DNA of 64,000 bases from Xylocopa sonorina (taxonomy: Eukaryota; Arthropoda; Insecta; Hymenoptera; Apidae), in NCBI RefSeq assembly GCF_050948175.1, contig NC_135198.1, positions 13,628,501 to 13,692,500 on the forward strand, given 5' to 3'. Shown piece after piece: positions 27,201-37,664 of the stretch. Under the pieces are notes generated by a model, which did not search any database, was not told where the DNA came from, and saw nothing but the letters and a program-made list of their open reading frames with translations. Position 1 is the stretch's first letter; each line of letters opens with the position of its first letter. The translations under genes and the position numbers were made by a program.

Positions 27201-28042
27201 AGAGCCAAGTAACCAAGCAAACGATAATGAGAGGATGGTAGAGTCGACAAAAGCTCCTTCGTTAAATTAACCCAACAATCATGATCGTTGGCGTAATTCT
27301 CTGTGAACGGAAAGTTGGATATTTTAAATGGATCGGATTTATTAAAAATGTTATTAAATATAGGAAAGAAGCGAGGAGATACTGACGAGCATGAATGGCC
27401 AATAGTTTAGCCACGAAAGTCGATGGCACGACAGGTTGCGGTAGTTCTTTTAGGTATTGCCGAAGTAACGTAGCCGCGGTTGGGGGGCAAGCTGCAGCTT
27501 CTAAATCGGCATCTCCTCTTCTTTCGAAAGCAGCCCTCAGTCTTTCCGCCAGTCTCGGACTTCCACCGGAAAGACGAAACACCGCAGCGCTTTGAAATCC
27601 GTGGGCTTCGATATAACTGCATAATCGGTGCACCACGAAAGGTACACCGGTGTCGAGGTACGGCTCGATTGTATCTAGTCGGGTACCAAAGATCTTCGTA
27701 GACCCTCCGTTACGACCCAGCAACGATACTGCCAGAACGCGTTTCACTTTTGCTAAACGGGACTCGTCCTTCGAAATGATTGAATTTCATCTATTATCAT
27801 ATCCGTATGCGATCATTATAATATCGTAAATACAGTGGTTAATAGGTTGGACAATATGAAATGCAATCGAAGAAAATTACCTTCTCGTGGACTTGCCGAG
27901 ATCTAGTGGGGCTTATCGAAGATCCATGATGATGATGGTGGTGATAGTGATGATGATGATGATGATGGTGATGCTGATGCTGCTGGTGATCGAGGTGATT
28001 GTTATGGAGGTGGTGATGGTGTTCCTGCTGAGGACGTCTCAT
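21260..28042 (-). CDS. FAM13A: FAM13A-like RhoGAP protein (spliced)
   Basis: Coding exons in transcript order: 27881-28042, 27387-27768, 27057-27300, 23479-23649, 23234-23375, 22921-23151, 22646-22846, 21912-22565, 21555-21802, 21260-21473. They join in phase to 882 aa. A His-rich start is followed by a RhoGAP domain at about residues 60-260 with VPFVVHRLCSYIEAHG and VFRLSGG. The arginine of the latter (about R119) sits at the catalytic arginine-finger position, so GAP activity towards a Rho-family GTPase is plausible. After a Ser/Pro-rich linker come the two FAM13 hallmark coiled-coil regions: GLKKKIKKFEDEFEENFGYR with PSHSDK, and the C-terminal KKRLRRALKELEAQFEVRVG ending in KAKLRLIDALVAKNA. 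Domain order matches vertebrate FAM13A/B. The ATG at 28040-28042 is the first in frame after an acceptor at 28082-28083; an upstream coding exon cannot be excluded. The 3.4-kb intron after the RhoGAP exons is the largest in the gene. Confidence 0.92.
23650..27056 (-). other. Large Fam13a intron
   Basis: No exon recognised on either strand. Includes a run of 28 C (24860-24887) and scattered TA tracts (23765-23800). An internal promoter for a shorter isoform is possible, because vertebrate FAM13A has isoforms lacking the RhoGAP domain. I see no direct evidence for one here. Confidence 0.5.
27918..28025 (-). repeat. His-codon repeat in the Fam13a first coding exon
   Basis: CAT/CAC triplet tract encoding two histidine runs (nine and six residues separated by a tyrosine), after a mixed His/Asn/Gln segment near the N-terminus. 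Confidence 0.9.
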
Positions 28043-28283
28043 CCCACTTTGTCTACACCGCGAACCGCCGTCACCGCCGCACTAATTAAATTGACAAATA
28101 TCGATATTAAAAAACAAGATTTATCGAAAATCTAAAACAGATAATACTAAATGTCTTTGCCAAGAAAAATTCTTCGATACCAACCGAATAAGAGGTAGTA
28201 ATATTATAGTAATAAACGAAATTAATAATAATTATTGTCTAACGAAATTAACGCGTAATTATTAAATAGGTAGGGGGACTTAC

Positions 28284-28440
28284 AATGCACTCTCTCGCAA
28301 CCCTCCACAGGTTGAAGTAAATGGAGTTCAGCCTGAATGCTACCTCGAATTACACCTACTGGATTTTCGGTTGTTCCTCCGCGTAGTGTATTTATCAGTG
28401 GTTGAAGTGTATTAAGTAGAAATGTGCTTCTCTTATCGAG
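28284..28440 (-). other. Candidate upstream Fam13a exon, probably 5' UTR
   Basis: Open on the minus strand, reading through FLLNTLQPLINTLRGG and VIRGSIQAELHLLQPVEG, and ending in a strong donor (CATT|GTAAGTCC). Spliced to the acceptor at 28082-28083 this frame would stop at once (phase 1 then TGA). It is therefore either untranslated or leads to another exon I cannot find. The left border in transcript terms is not determined. Confidence 0.35.
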
Positions 28441-29465
28441 CTCGAAAAGACAAATATGTATGTAATAAGACAGTTGCAAGTTGCAAGTTATCCAACGATG
28501 TTACCTTGAACGAACGTCGCGGAACGTTTCATTCCTCTATCACGTTACTAGTCACTTTAATTGCGGTAACCTTGCACGGTAAATTCGTTCCGTTGGATTT
28601 GTTTCACGTTTATTCTCCGTGTCACTCTGATTTCCCGGGTCACCAATCTTCTGTTTCATACGGTAAACGAGAGGGCAAAGAACGATGTGTGGGGCAAATG
28701 GACTATGAGAATTCTCGAAAGAAAAAGGCTCAGCGAAGAAAAGTCCTTCGACGATACGCGCACAGGACTCTCGAACAACTTTAAACCGACGTTGGCAACC
28801 AATAGAAATTTAAAAAGAGATCCTTTAATTCGACTAGTTTTGGGTTCATGTCCCTATCACGGCACATTGCATCGAGCCCTTTCTCTAAGGCGAAGGGCAC
28901 TGCCTATGGCTGCTTCAAGAAATGTGTCGACACCAGCCGTAGCGTAAGCATCGAGGGTCAGAACCGAAGATGAGTTTTAGGTCACCACTCTGTTCCTTGT
29001 CCTGGCATGGTCTATGTGTCTCCTCTTAAACTTTTACCGTCTCTGCCTTCTGAAATCAAAACGAGCAATCTTTCAATCTATTACTCTACACCAAATTGAG
29101 ACACGTTACATTGTCTTTACTAATCATTTACTCGGCTGGTTCCTACAACTTTCTTTCGGTTAGCAATTCTCTTTCCAACTAGTAAACTTAACTCTTTTGT
29201 TGTTGCGAATTTCAGTGCGAATTGTATTACGGATGAAAATATTTAATAACAAACATCAGCAACTATCGAGTTAGTTAAGAAATTTTCAATTAAACGTTTA
29301 CGAAGTGCTTGACGATCTGGAAGTTTGAAAACTTTTTGTCATCATTACCAACCATTGAGTGCGCGTACGAACGTTTATTACTCTAGAACTTTCTTCAACG
29401 TTGAAGTACACACTAACGTCGGACACGTACAAATTTTAATTTATCGAATTTTCTCTGATTTCCCG

Positions 29466-29489
29466 AAGAGAGAGAGAGAGAGAGAGGGA

Positions 29490-29537
<48 letters not shown>
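29466..29537. repeat. (GA)n plus G-run microsatellite
   Basis: GA dinucleotides interrupted once or twice, ending in seven G. Confidence 0.95.
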
Positions 29538-30509
29538 ATGAGAGAGGAAGGGAGTTTACAAAACTGCCTTATAATCGTACAGGCGATCGATAATTGTGCA
29601 ATGGAAACGGCATTTCGTTTCGTACAAGTAAATTCTACAAGAAGTAAAAGGAGATAAAATTTCTGAAAGATGCCCGCGTGTAATGACACGCACCACCCGT
29701 GACAGAAGAACGTGGAACGCAACACGTCGTATCATTGTTTACCTTCGGTATCGAAAATACAACGAAACAGAAATAAAAGTAATCGACCGAAATGGATTCC
29801 CAAGCCGATGTATTTAGTTCAGAGTAAACTTGGATCACGTATGCATATATACTTATATAATGTATGTACATAGCATACGTATACATATTACGTATTCGGA
29901 AGATCAGCAAACTTTGGTTTTCATACTTTCCACCGATTACCTTTTCCTCTACTAGCAACAAACGCAAAAACGTCCATGTGTTCATTATCATGCATTAAAA
30001 GGCAAGGAGTAACTAAAAAAACAAAGATTAGTATCACATACAATCAAGTAATAGATAGCAACGAGTTTTGTTAGTACGATAAAGGAAAAGAAATTCGTAT
30101 ACCTGAGAAAAACTATAATAATCATAATGATCAGAGGAAATCGGTCACAAATGATACGCGAGGCGATACTGAGTTTCACGAGCACGTTATCCGGCCTTAT
30201 TCACTCGTCTCTACAAACGACGATAGCCCCTTTACGTCTCTATCGTTGACGAACTCGAGTAGCGTTTCGAACATATTACAGACCCCCTTGGCAGCAGATA
30301 TCGCGAGGACGAGGGCGCATGCACTATCCTCCAAGAATCAATAGACCGCTCCGGTCACGTGAAACATCCGCGCGAACAGAGAGAAAGAGAGGAGAAGATG
30401 GAGAGAGACTAACCTTAGTCGGAGACAGAATTTCATACGGAGATGAGAAAAGAATTGTGGTGGGGATATCGTACAAGAAGATGAAAGGAGAAAGCAAGTG
30501 TATGTATTT

Positions 30510-30530
30510 GGGGGGGGGGGGGGGGGGGGG
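30510..30530. repeat. Poly-G run of 21
   Basis: Uninterrupted G-run followed by a short GA tract; could form a quadruplex-like structure or be an assembly length artefact. Confidence 0.9.
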
Positions 30531-32112
30531 AGAGAGAGGAGGATAGGAATGAGGGACAAGGAATGCACGAACGAAAAAGAAAGTAAAACCACCGCAAGAG
30601 AGATTATAAAAGAGTAAGGACTGGTAAAAGGGCTATAATTAAAAATTTGAAATGGCAAACTGTTATTATTCCGAGGATTCTATTAAACCTAACTTATGAA
30701 GAAAAACAATTTATCTCACAGATGTATGCGTGTGTGCGTGTATGTCTTTAGAAGCCGATATCTGTCCTTTAAACATCAGAACCTTACCCACTGATCAATT
30801 CAGGAAAAGATCACTTATTCAAACTCTTTCTAGCTACTTAACTTTCTATAATTTCATATTTTATCCGAAGAACCAAGTGTAACTCCTAAATTTCGATATG
30901 TTTTTTATCAATATCCATTATATCAATAAAAACAGAATAATCACATATATAATGCCTTTGTAACCAGTTGACGTAAAATGCATCTAATCAATACCTGCTC
31001 ATCGTTTATCTTTCTATTATTTTCATACGACATTACAATGCGAGTTACAGTTACCATTCAATGTATATAATTATTCACATCTGCTTTTATTTTGTAATTA
31101 TATATATATATATATATATATAGCAAATTTTATATACATTAATGTTACCCATAAATGTATTATCTTTTAATATTAGTTTTCATTTTCTCATTCCATCGCA
31201 TATATTATGAAGACATTTAACGTAACAAATAAAAAGGATACTGTTAAGAACAATGAATGAAATAAACACATAATACATTCAACTATGATATTATTTAAGT
31301 TAAGGATAACATACCTTCTTATAAGTTATATACATGTGTATTTCTTATTTCATAATGACAGTAATGTTCGTTTTCTTCTAAATTGGCGATAGAAATTGAT
31401 GAAAGGCAAGGATTCTTCGGAAACCAGTATGCCATTAGCAAGAGTTAACGTATAACCAGAGGTTAAATGAATACGATTAGAAATTACATAAAATAACAGT
31501 AACTGTTCGTCGAATCGATAAAATTTACGTTCACGGTATTAAAAACAGTATGCAGAAACACGCGGATATATAAATAAACATTTTTAGTTTTGTTTTAATC
31601 TTTAGTGTGAAATAAAATTTTGTAACAAAACATTTGACATCACTCTTTAAAATACACGACCGAGTTACTTGGTAACCACCGTATCCATGATACCGACGCA
31701 AACGTATTATAGGTACGCCATATTAGTTGCACTGTACATTTAAACTGAATCAATTATTGTTACGTTTTCACGTATTATTTCCTATAATATGTACAAATCA
31801 ATTGACCAGCCATAAAAATAATAATTGTAGAATTCAAATAGTATATTAAAAGGAAATTATATAGTAGGGATAAAGATTATCGAATTGCCGGAAGTACTCA
31901 CTTTCTACATTTTCTTTCGTACTTTGTGGTAAATTACCGAAAGTATATCTACATGTATATATTACATATAAATCGTATTAACTTCGATACGCGTAAAAAA
32001 ATTAAATTATATTATATTTTTACGTTTGCAAATGAAATCAAATTCTGCAGGAATTCGAATTGGAGCACCCTGTGGAGAAACATCAAGTTAATAATTAACA
32101 CAGAATTAAAAA

Positions 32113-32118
32113 TTTATT
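32113..32118 (-). terminator. Poly(A) signal of Argonaute-2
   Basis: AATAAA on the minus strand (TTTATT on plus), 160 nt beyond the stop codon. Confidence 0.6.
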
Positions 32119-32277
32119 TATTAATAGTCGAAGAAATTGTTCTAAATACCATACAATAATAATAACATTTTGTAACTTATTATACGATTATGTAAAGCAG
32201 ATTAAAAAGCAACAGTTTTTTATACCATTATAACAAAATAAGCAAACTGTATAGTATGGAAGGAGAAATGTGTGCAC

Positions 32278-35200
32278 TTAGACAAAAAACATGGGCGAAT
32301 CTTTATTTAATTGTAAATTCATCTTACTTCGCTGTTCCTCTTGTAAATTATTTATATTTAAACGAACGCTGTAAAGTATGAACCATAAATACCCATACTG
32401 AATATGTATAGTAAAATTTATTTGTTAATACATCTACTGCATATAGTGAACTTACTTGTGTATTAATGCCCTGGCTCTGAAAGCAGCTAAGTGAGCATAG
32501 TACGTAGGTGCAGGATAACTAACTGATCTTGTACAACGTGCAAACATATGACAAAGATAATATGTCAATTGTTCTATTTCGTTTTCTGACATGTCAATTT
32601 CATTGCATATACACCTATATTTTGTAGGTCTAGCAGTACCCTAGAAACACTTTTTAGATATACTAAGAGAAATTTGTCGTATTTTATAATTATTAAAAGT
32701 ATATCACGCTAATGTGGCTAACTTACCTGAATACTGGCATGAGATACGAGATAAAAATCTATGTGAGTCGGATGCGTGATTTCTGTATCAACGATGGTAC
32801 CTGCTTGCACGTTAAAGTTTCTATCGTCGGAATTCATCCGATCAGTTGGAAATAGGCGTATGTGATGTCTTTTTTGAACAACAAGAAAGGTGATTGCGAT
32901 CTCACGTTTTTCAGATCTGTTTAGCTGTGCAATAGCCTTTTTTATGGCAGTTAATTCAAAATGCATTACTTGTGGTAGCTGCCCTTCGCTCACACCATCT
33001 CTGTGTATGTATAAATAAATATATAAATATTTCCGTTACAATTAAGTTCATTAATTAGTAATTAAAACCATTTACCGATAGAAAATTAAGTGTTTGGGTT
33101 TATGTCCAGTTTTTTTATAAAAAAACATTAATTGACTTTTTATAATTTCTTGTAAATCCTGAATCATCTCTTCCTTTGGTGATTGAAGCCTTAATTCAAT
33201 ATTATATTGGAAAGCATTGGGATCATAACTTGCTGCAACCTGTATCAAAATAATATTCAATTAATATACTAATCGGTAACTAATTCAAATATTTCATATG
33301 ATTGAAATTAGATAAATTTCATACAGCAGCAACTGAAGGTATGTCCGTAGCATCGGGCGATGGATGAGTTACATCTGCACCAATTATTATACACGGTACT
33401 TTTAAACAACGTGGACTGAAACAATACAATATATATAAAAATACTGTATATAAAATACTCAGGTATATAACATATATATATAAGCTGCAAAAATCATAAA
33501 AGTTAATATTACCGATGTATAGGAGCCAAAGTATGATTAACACCATTAAGCTTTGAATTGATTTTCAACAGAATATTTGTAATCGTTGCATCACTTAATT
33601 TTCGTAAAGTTTGGGATCTCAAGCATTGAGTTACTATACCACCACGTATATTAATTTCAGAAATTTGTTTCACCGAACCTCAAAATATGAAAACATTCTC
33701 ACAAACATTTCTTTGATATACACGAATTATTATTATACATTACTTACTGTATGCACTATCTATATTTGGAAGTATTACTACCACCAATTGCATATTTTGT
33801 TTCTTTTTTTCTTCAAAATACCGACTAATATCCCTATTATCTCTTTGCACAGTTAAATTTGTAAACGGAGTTTGTGCTTTGTTAATTGTCATGTTTAGAC
33901 TTGTCCCTAAAAAGCGATGTAGTATTAAAATAATATATACATTAGTATAACTATAATATATAACCTATATAACAACTACATTGTTCAACAATTTAATTTC
34001 TTATTAGAAACCTGGTGTTGTTCTCTAATAATAAATAAGAATTATACTAACCAATGTTTTGTAGTTTCTGCTGTAAGTCATATAACTCACGATCTTGAAC
34101 ATATGTATCTAAATTTAAAATAGTCCAAGAATTTTCTTCCAGAATGCACGGTTTATAAAATTTGTCTGCCCTCCATACTCCTTTCTGCACCTTAACTTGT
34201 CTTTCTTTGTATTGCAGCAAAGGAGCTGGAAGAACTCTTGCTGGTATCTGCTCAAATTCCCCTTGTACGGAAAGATGAAATTCGTTCGTTAAAGTTGGCT
34301 GGTTATTCAAATTCATTTTATCAAACTATAAACAAAAGCATATAAACATTCTATTAATGGTAAAAGAAATTTATTTCATAAAGATTAAACGCGTATAAAA
34401 GGAGCAACTCTTACACCGTTCAGAATTTTCGCTTTACGACTGTCAGTATTAGTTGCTGCTTCGCGAATCATTTTAGACGTTTGAACATCATCTAATTTCA
34501 TATTTTTCGCTTGACCAGCTACGATTGTACATAACTATAAAAAAATGAATAAAAAGTCATCGGTTTCTTTTATTAATAATGTGCAGTAAATTTTTTACAT
34601 TATTCCTTACTTCTGCGGGTAAGTGAACTTTACTATTTCGGGATCCTACCCAAAGGCATGGTAGCTCAGGGTGTTTTATTTTATACCTTTTAGTTTGCCA
34701 AAAATATTCTTCAACTGTACAAACAGTGTTATCTTGTAAATGAAATCTATTATCTCTTGCACATGTAACTAATTCGTTGACACGAAAAGTTCTTTTAGTA
34801 GCAGGTTGATTGGGTAGTTCATATTGAACTTTCAATCCTTTTAAATATTTGTTTATTTTGTCCCGATTTCTTTCTATGTCTCTCACAGTTACATTTTGCG
34901 AATTGTCTCTAGCTCTAGGATTTCTGGACATCTCTTTCATCAAATCAATTACCGACTGTGGTGTAGGAAATCCTTTATGTGCAACTATGATCAAAGCGAA
35001 GCATAACAATTCAAATATAATGAAAAACCGCAAATGCGTAATACACATAAAATAAATGTTAATAATACAGGGCAGTAACAATAAGAAAAAATAAATGTGA
35101 TTACATTGATACATTACCATCTATGTTCAAATATGGTCTCGATCCGATCACAACAGATTGAAATACACCGACCCATAAGTCCAATCCATTTGTTAATGAT

Positions 35201-37040
35201 ACAACACGACCAGGTTCTGGTGATGGAAAAATTGATCTACCAACCTATTGACACATTATAATAAGGATTATATTAAAGACAAAAATATTAAATTTATTGC
35301 TACTTGAAATGTTTAATATGTTAATTGTGCCTGCAACAAACAAAGCTACAATACACATGCACATGATGTACATATATAAACAAGCAAAATTACAATATAT
35401 AAACTAAAATTTAATGTTTTTTTTCTTTTAATTAATAATACGGTGCAACTTACTGTAGTAAATCGGTAAGCAGCATCATTGCGTAAAATAATATCCAATG
35501 CCTGTAAACCCTTTTCTTCCTTTTCACAATCATATAAACCCTTACTGAAATCATTCAACCATGATAAATCAATAACTGCAGCCTTTTTTAAATATATTTT
35601 GAATGTCCTTTCTTTTACAAACTCCTTATCAAAAATTTGTATTTCATCCTCTTGCTATATTATAGAACATATATTACAAAAATATATTTATGAATACTTA
35701 TTGATTATACCAGCTTATTACTTACACTTATATCACCAAAAGGAAGACTGTTTGCACTATAAGCATTCTTTTTGCCATCGAATGCTGGAAATCTTTGTGG
35801 AAAATGCTTCTTCCTATATTCCTCAAAAACTGCTCTTAATAAACATTTTGGCCTGTCTGGTGTGATAACTACATCGTAATGCACAGCAGTTTTTTCAAAA
35901 TTTCGATGAAAAATAAGTTTAAACATGTTAGTGTACACAGTAATTCTTCTACCGTCTTTGTTTTCATTACTAGCTTTCTTTGGTATTTCATTCATGTACA
36001 TTTGTTGTACATGATATGGCAAAATTGATTTTCCACCTGACTTTCTCACAGCAATGGCAGTCTCCTAAGTAGAAAATATATGCAATGGTAAAACATCAAT
36101 TATAAAACCTTAAATCTCGACATAAAATTCTACCTTGAAGCATGAATTAAATCTTTTTTACCCGCGAACTAGATGATTGTTGCGACTGTAGTGACGAAGA
36201 TGATGGCTCCTGCTGCGGCCTAGGTCCACTCGGCTGCTGTTGCTGTTGCTGTTGCGGCCTAGGTCCACTCCACTGCTGTTGTTGTTGCGGCCTAGGTCCA
36301 CTCCACTGCTGTTGTTGGTGCGGCCTAGGTCCACTCGGCTGCTGTTGTTGTTGCGGCCTAGGTCCACTTGGCTGCTGTTGCTGTTGTTGTTGCGGCCTAG
36401 GTCCACTCGGCTGCTGTTGCTGTTGCGGCCTAGGTCCACTCCACTGCTGTTGTTGTTGCGGCCTAGGTTCACTTGGCTGCTGTTGCTGTTGTTGTTGCGG
36501 CCTAGGTCCACTCGGCTGCTGTTGCTGTTGTTGTTGCGGCCTAGGTCCACTCGGCTGCTGTTGCTGTTGTTGTTGCGGCCTAGGTCCACTCGGCTGCTGT
36601 TGCTGTTGTTGTTGCGGCCTAGGTCCACTCGGCTGCTGTTGCTGTTGTTGTTGCGGCCTAGGTCCACTCGGCTGCTGTTGCTGTTGTTGTTGCGGCCTAC
36701 GTCCACTCGGCTGCTGTTGCTGTTGCGGCCTAGGTCCACTCGGCTGCTGTTGCTGTTGCGGCCTTGGTCCACTCGGCTGCTGTTGCTGTTGCGGCCTGGT
36801 TCCACTTGGCTGCTGTTGTTGTTGCGGCCTTGGTCCACTCGGTTGCTGTTGCTGTGACTGTTCTTGTTCAGTACCAGATGCCGATGAACTTTCGTGAGTC
36901 CTTCTATTTTTTCCTAGAAGGCAAAAGTGCAGTTTTATCTTAAGTTCTTTGTATCATTGCACAAATAAAAATGTTCATAAAAATGTTTTTTATTTTTATG
37001 CGAATCATGTAATATTTATATACGCACCTTTTCGTCCCAT
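32278..37040 (-). CDS. AGO2: Argonaute-2 (spliced)
   Basis: Slicer of the siRNA pathway: binds guide RNA in RISC and cuts matching target RNA, including viral RNA in insects. Fifteen coding exons in transcript order: 37028-37040, 36162-36913, 35726-36064, 35454-35654, 35118-35244, 34611-34984, 34415-34534, 34052-34325, 33748-33906, 33513-33678, 33325-33415, 33076-33239, 32727-33000, 32456-32640, 32278-32368, joining in phase to 1109 aa. Residues 1-255 are Gln-rich with about 18 copies of PSGPRP, typical of insect AGO2. N and PAZ regions follow, then MID and PIWI. Catalytic residues seen: Asp in IIIGADVTHPSPDA (about 856), Asp in FYRDGVSEGQ (about 928) and His in PTYYAHLAAFRAR (about 1068). 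I did not place the fourth residue (Glu). The last exon gives the conserved ending DSPMFFV. AGO2 rather than AGO1 is called from the Q-rich N-terminus and sequence divergence. The start codon lies in a 13-nt coding exon. Confidence 0.96.
36209..36851 (-). repeat. Coding minisatellite in Argonaute-2 (about 18 units)
   Basis: Units of mainly 33 or 39 nt encode (Q)5-7 followed by PSGPRP. All unit lengths are multiples of three, so the array stays open in other frames and on the other strand. Five consecutive 39-nt copies between about 36498 and 36692 are nearly identical, while edge copies carry substitutions (for example PSGTRP and PSGRRP). Confidence 0.97.
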
Positions 37041-37664
37041 TCTTTTACTTAGTTGTTAGCCGTCTGATAGAAACGCAAGACAATTAAAGTGTAATAACTA
37101 CTCGGTGAAACTTGTAATTACTATTTATACGAGGTGAACTTTAGCTGAATGGTTCGCAATAACGTAATATTGCCCCTGACTTGAGTCACCTTGTCTCTGA
37201 AATTGGGGAAGGTCCATTTTGCACTTATTGATTATAAGTTTCACCAACTTACTAAAAACAAAACGTTAGAAGTAACGATTTATTAATCATTGTACATCCT
37301 GTAAAGAAAATGTTCCTAATTTAAGTTAAACGTTATTCAAAACGTTGATATATTCTATTAATATACTGAAAGCAACACTGATTTTGTCAATAATAAGAAC
37401 AAAACCAGAAATCCAATGAGAAGTTGCTCTATCTAGTGACATGATTTCTAGTTGGTCAACCGGGATTAGGTATTTGCGTGTTAGTGAAACAGAATCAATG
37501 TTGCTGCTTATACATACGTACGGATTGAATTAATTCGAGTACACATTTATAAAAGATCCGCAGTTCAGATGAGTCTATCTACGAGCGTTCCTATGTCAGT
37601 AGGAGAACCATGGTTCAGGAAATGTTCGTAGTGGTTGTTATGTTTCTTTGAAGAATTGGGCAAG
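37041..37664. promoter_or_regulatory. Divergent promoter region Argonaute-2 / RNF168-like
   Basis: The two start codons face away from each other with 624 bp between them, so this interval must hold both 5' UTRs and core promoters unless distant upstream exons exist. A 13-codon upstream reading frame (37610-37651), with a good ACCATGG context, ends 13 nt before the RNF168-like start codon. Confidence 0.6.

Larger units (their letters stand above)
28480..32277. other. Intergenic region between Fam13a and Argonaute-2
   Basis: No supportable gene. Holds a GA/G tract (29466-29537), a 21-G run (30510-30530) flanked by GA, and a TA tract (31099-31122). The part next to 28.4-30.5 kb is richer in CpG and may hold Fam13a promoter sequence. 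The part near 32.1 kb is the Argonaute-2 3' UTR. Confidence 0.5.

Noticed and set aside
32060..32080. Minus-strand acceptor with a short frame resembling GAPIRIPAEFDF as the last Argonaute-2 exon
   Set aside because: Wrong phase for that reading, and the exon at 32278-32368 gives the expected C-terminus.
32456..32461. Apparent Argonaute-2 stop right after ALIHK (AAG TAA)
   Set aside because: The TAA is part of a strong donor AA|GTAAGT. Splicing to 32368 gives the conserved ending DSPMFFV.
36158..36857. Long Asn/Ser/Arg-rich frame on minus and Leu/Arg-rich frame on plus
   Set aside because: Shadow frames of the Argonaute-2 minisatellite. The true frame is the Gln/PSGPRP one, which joins the flanking exons in phase.
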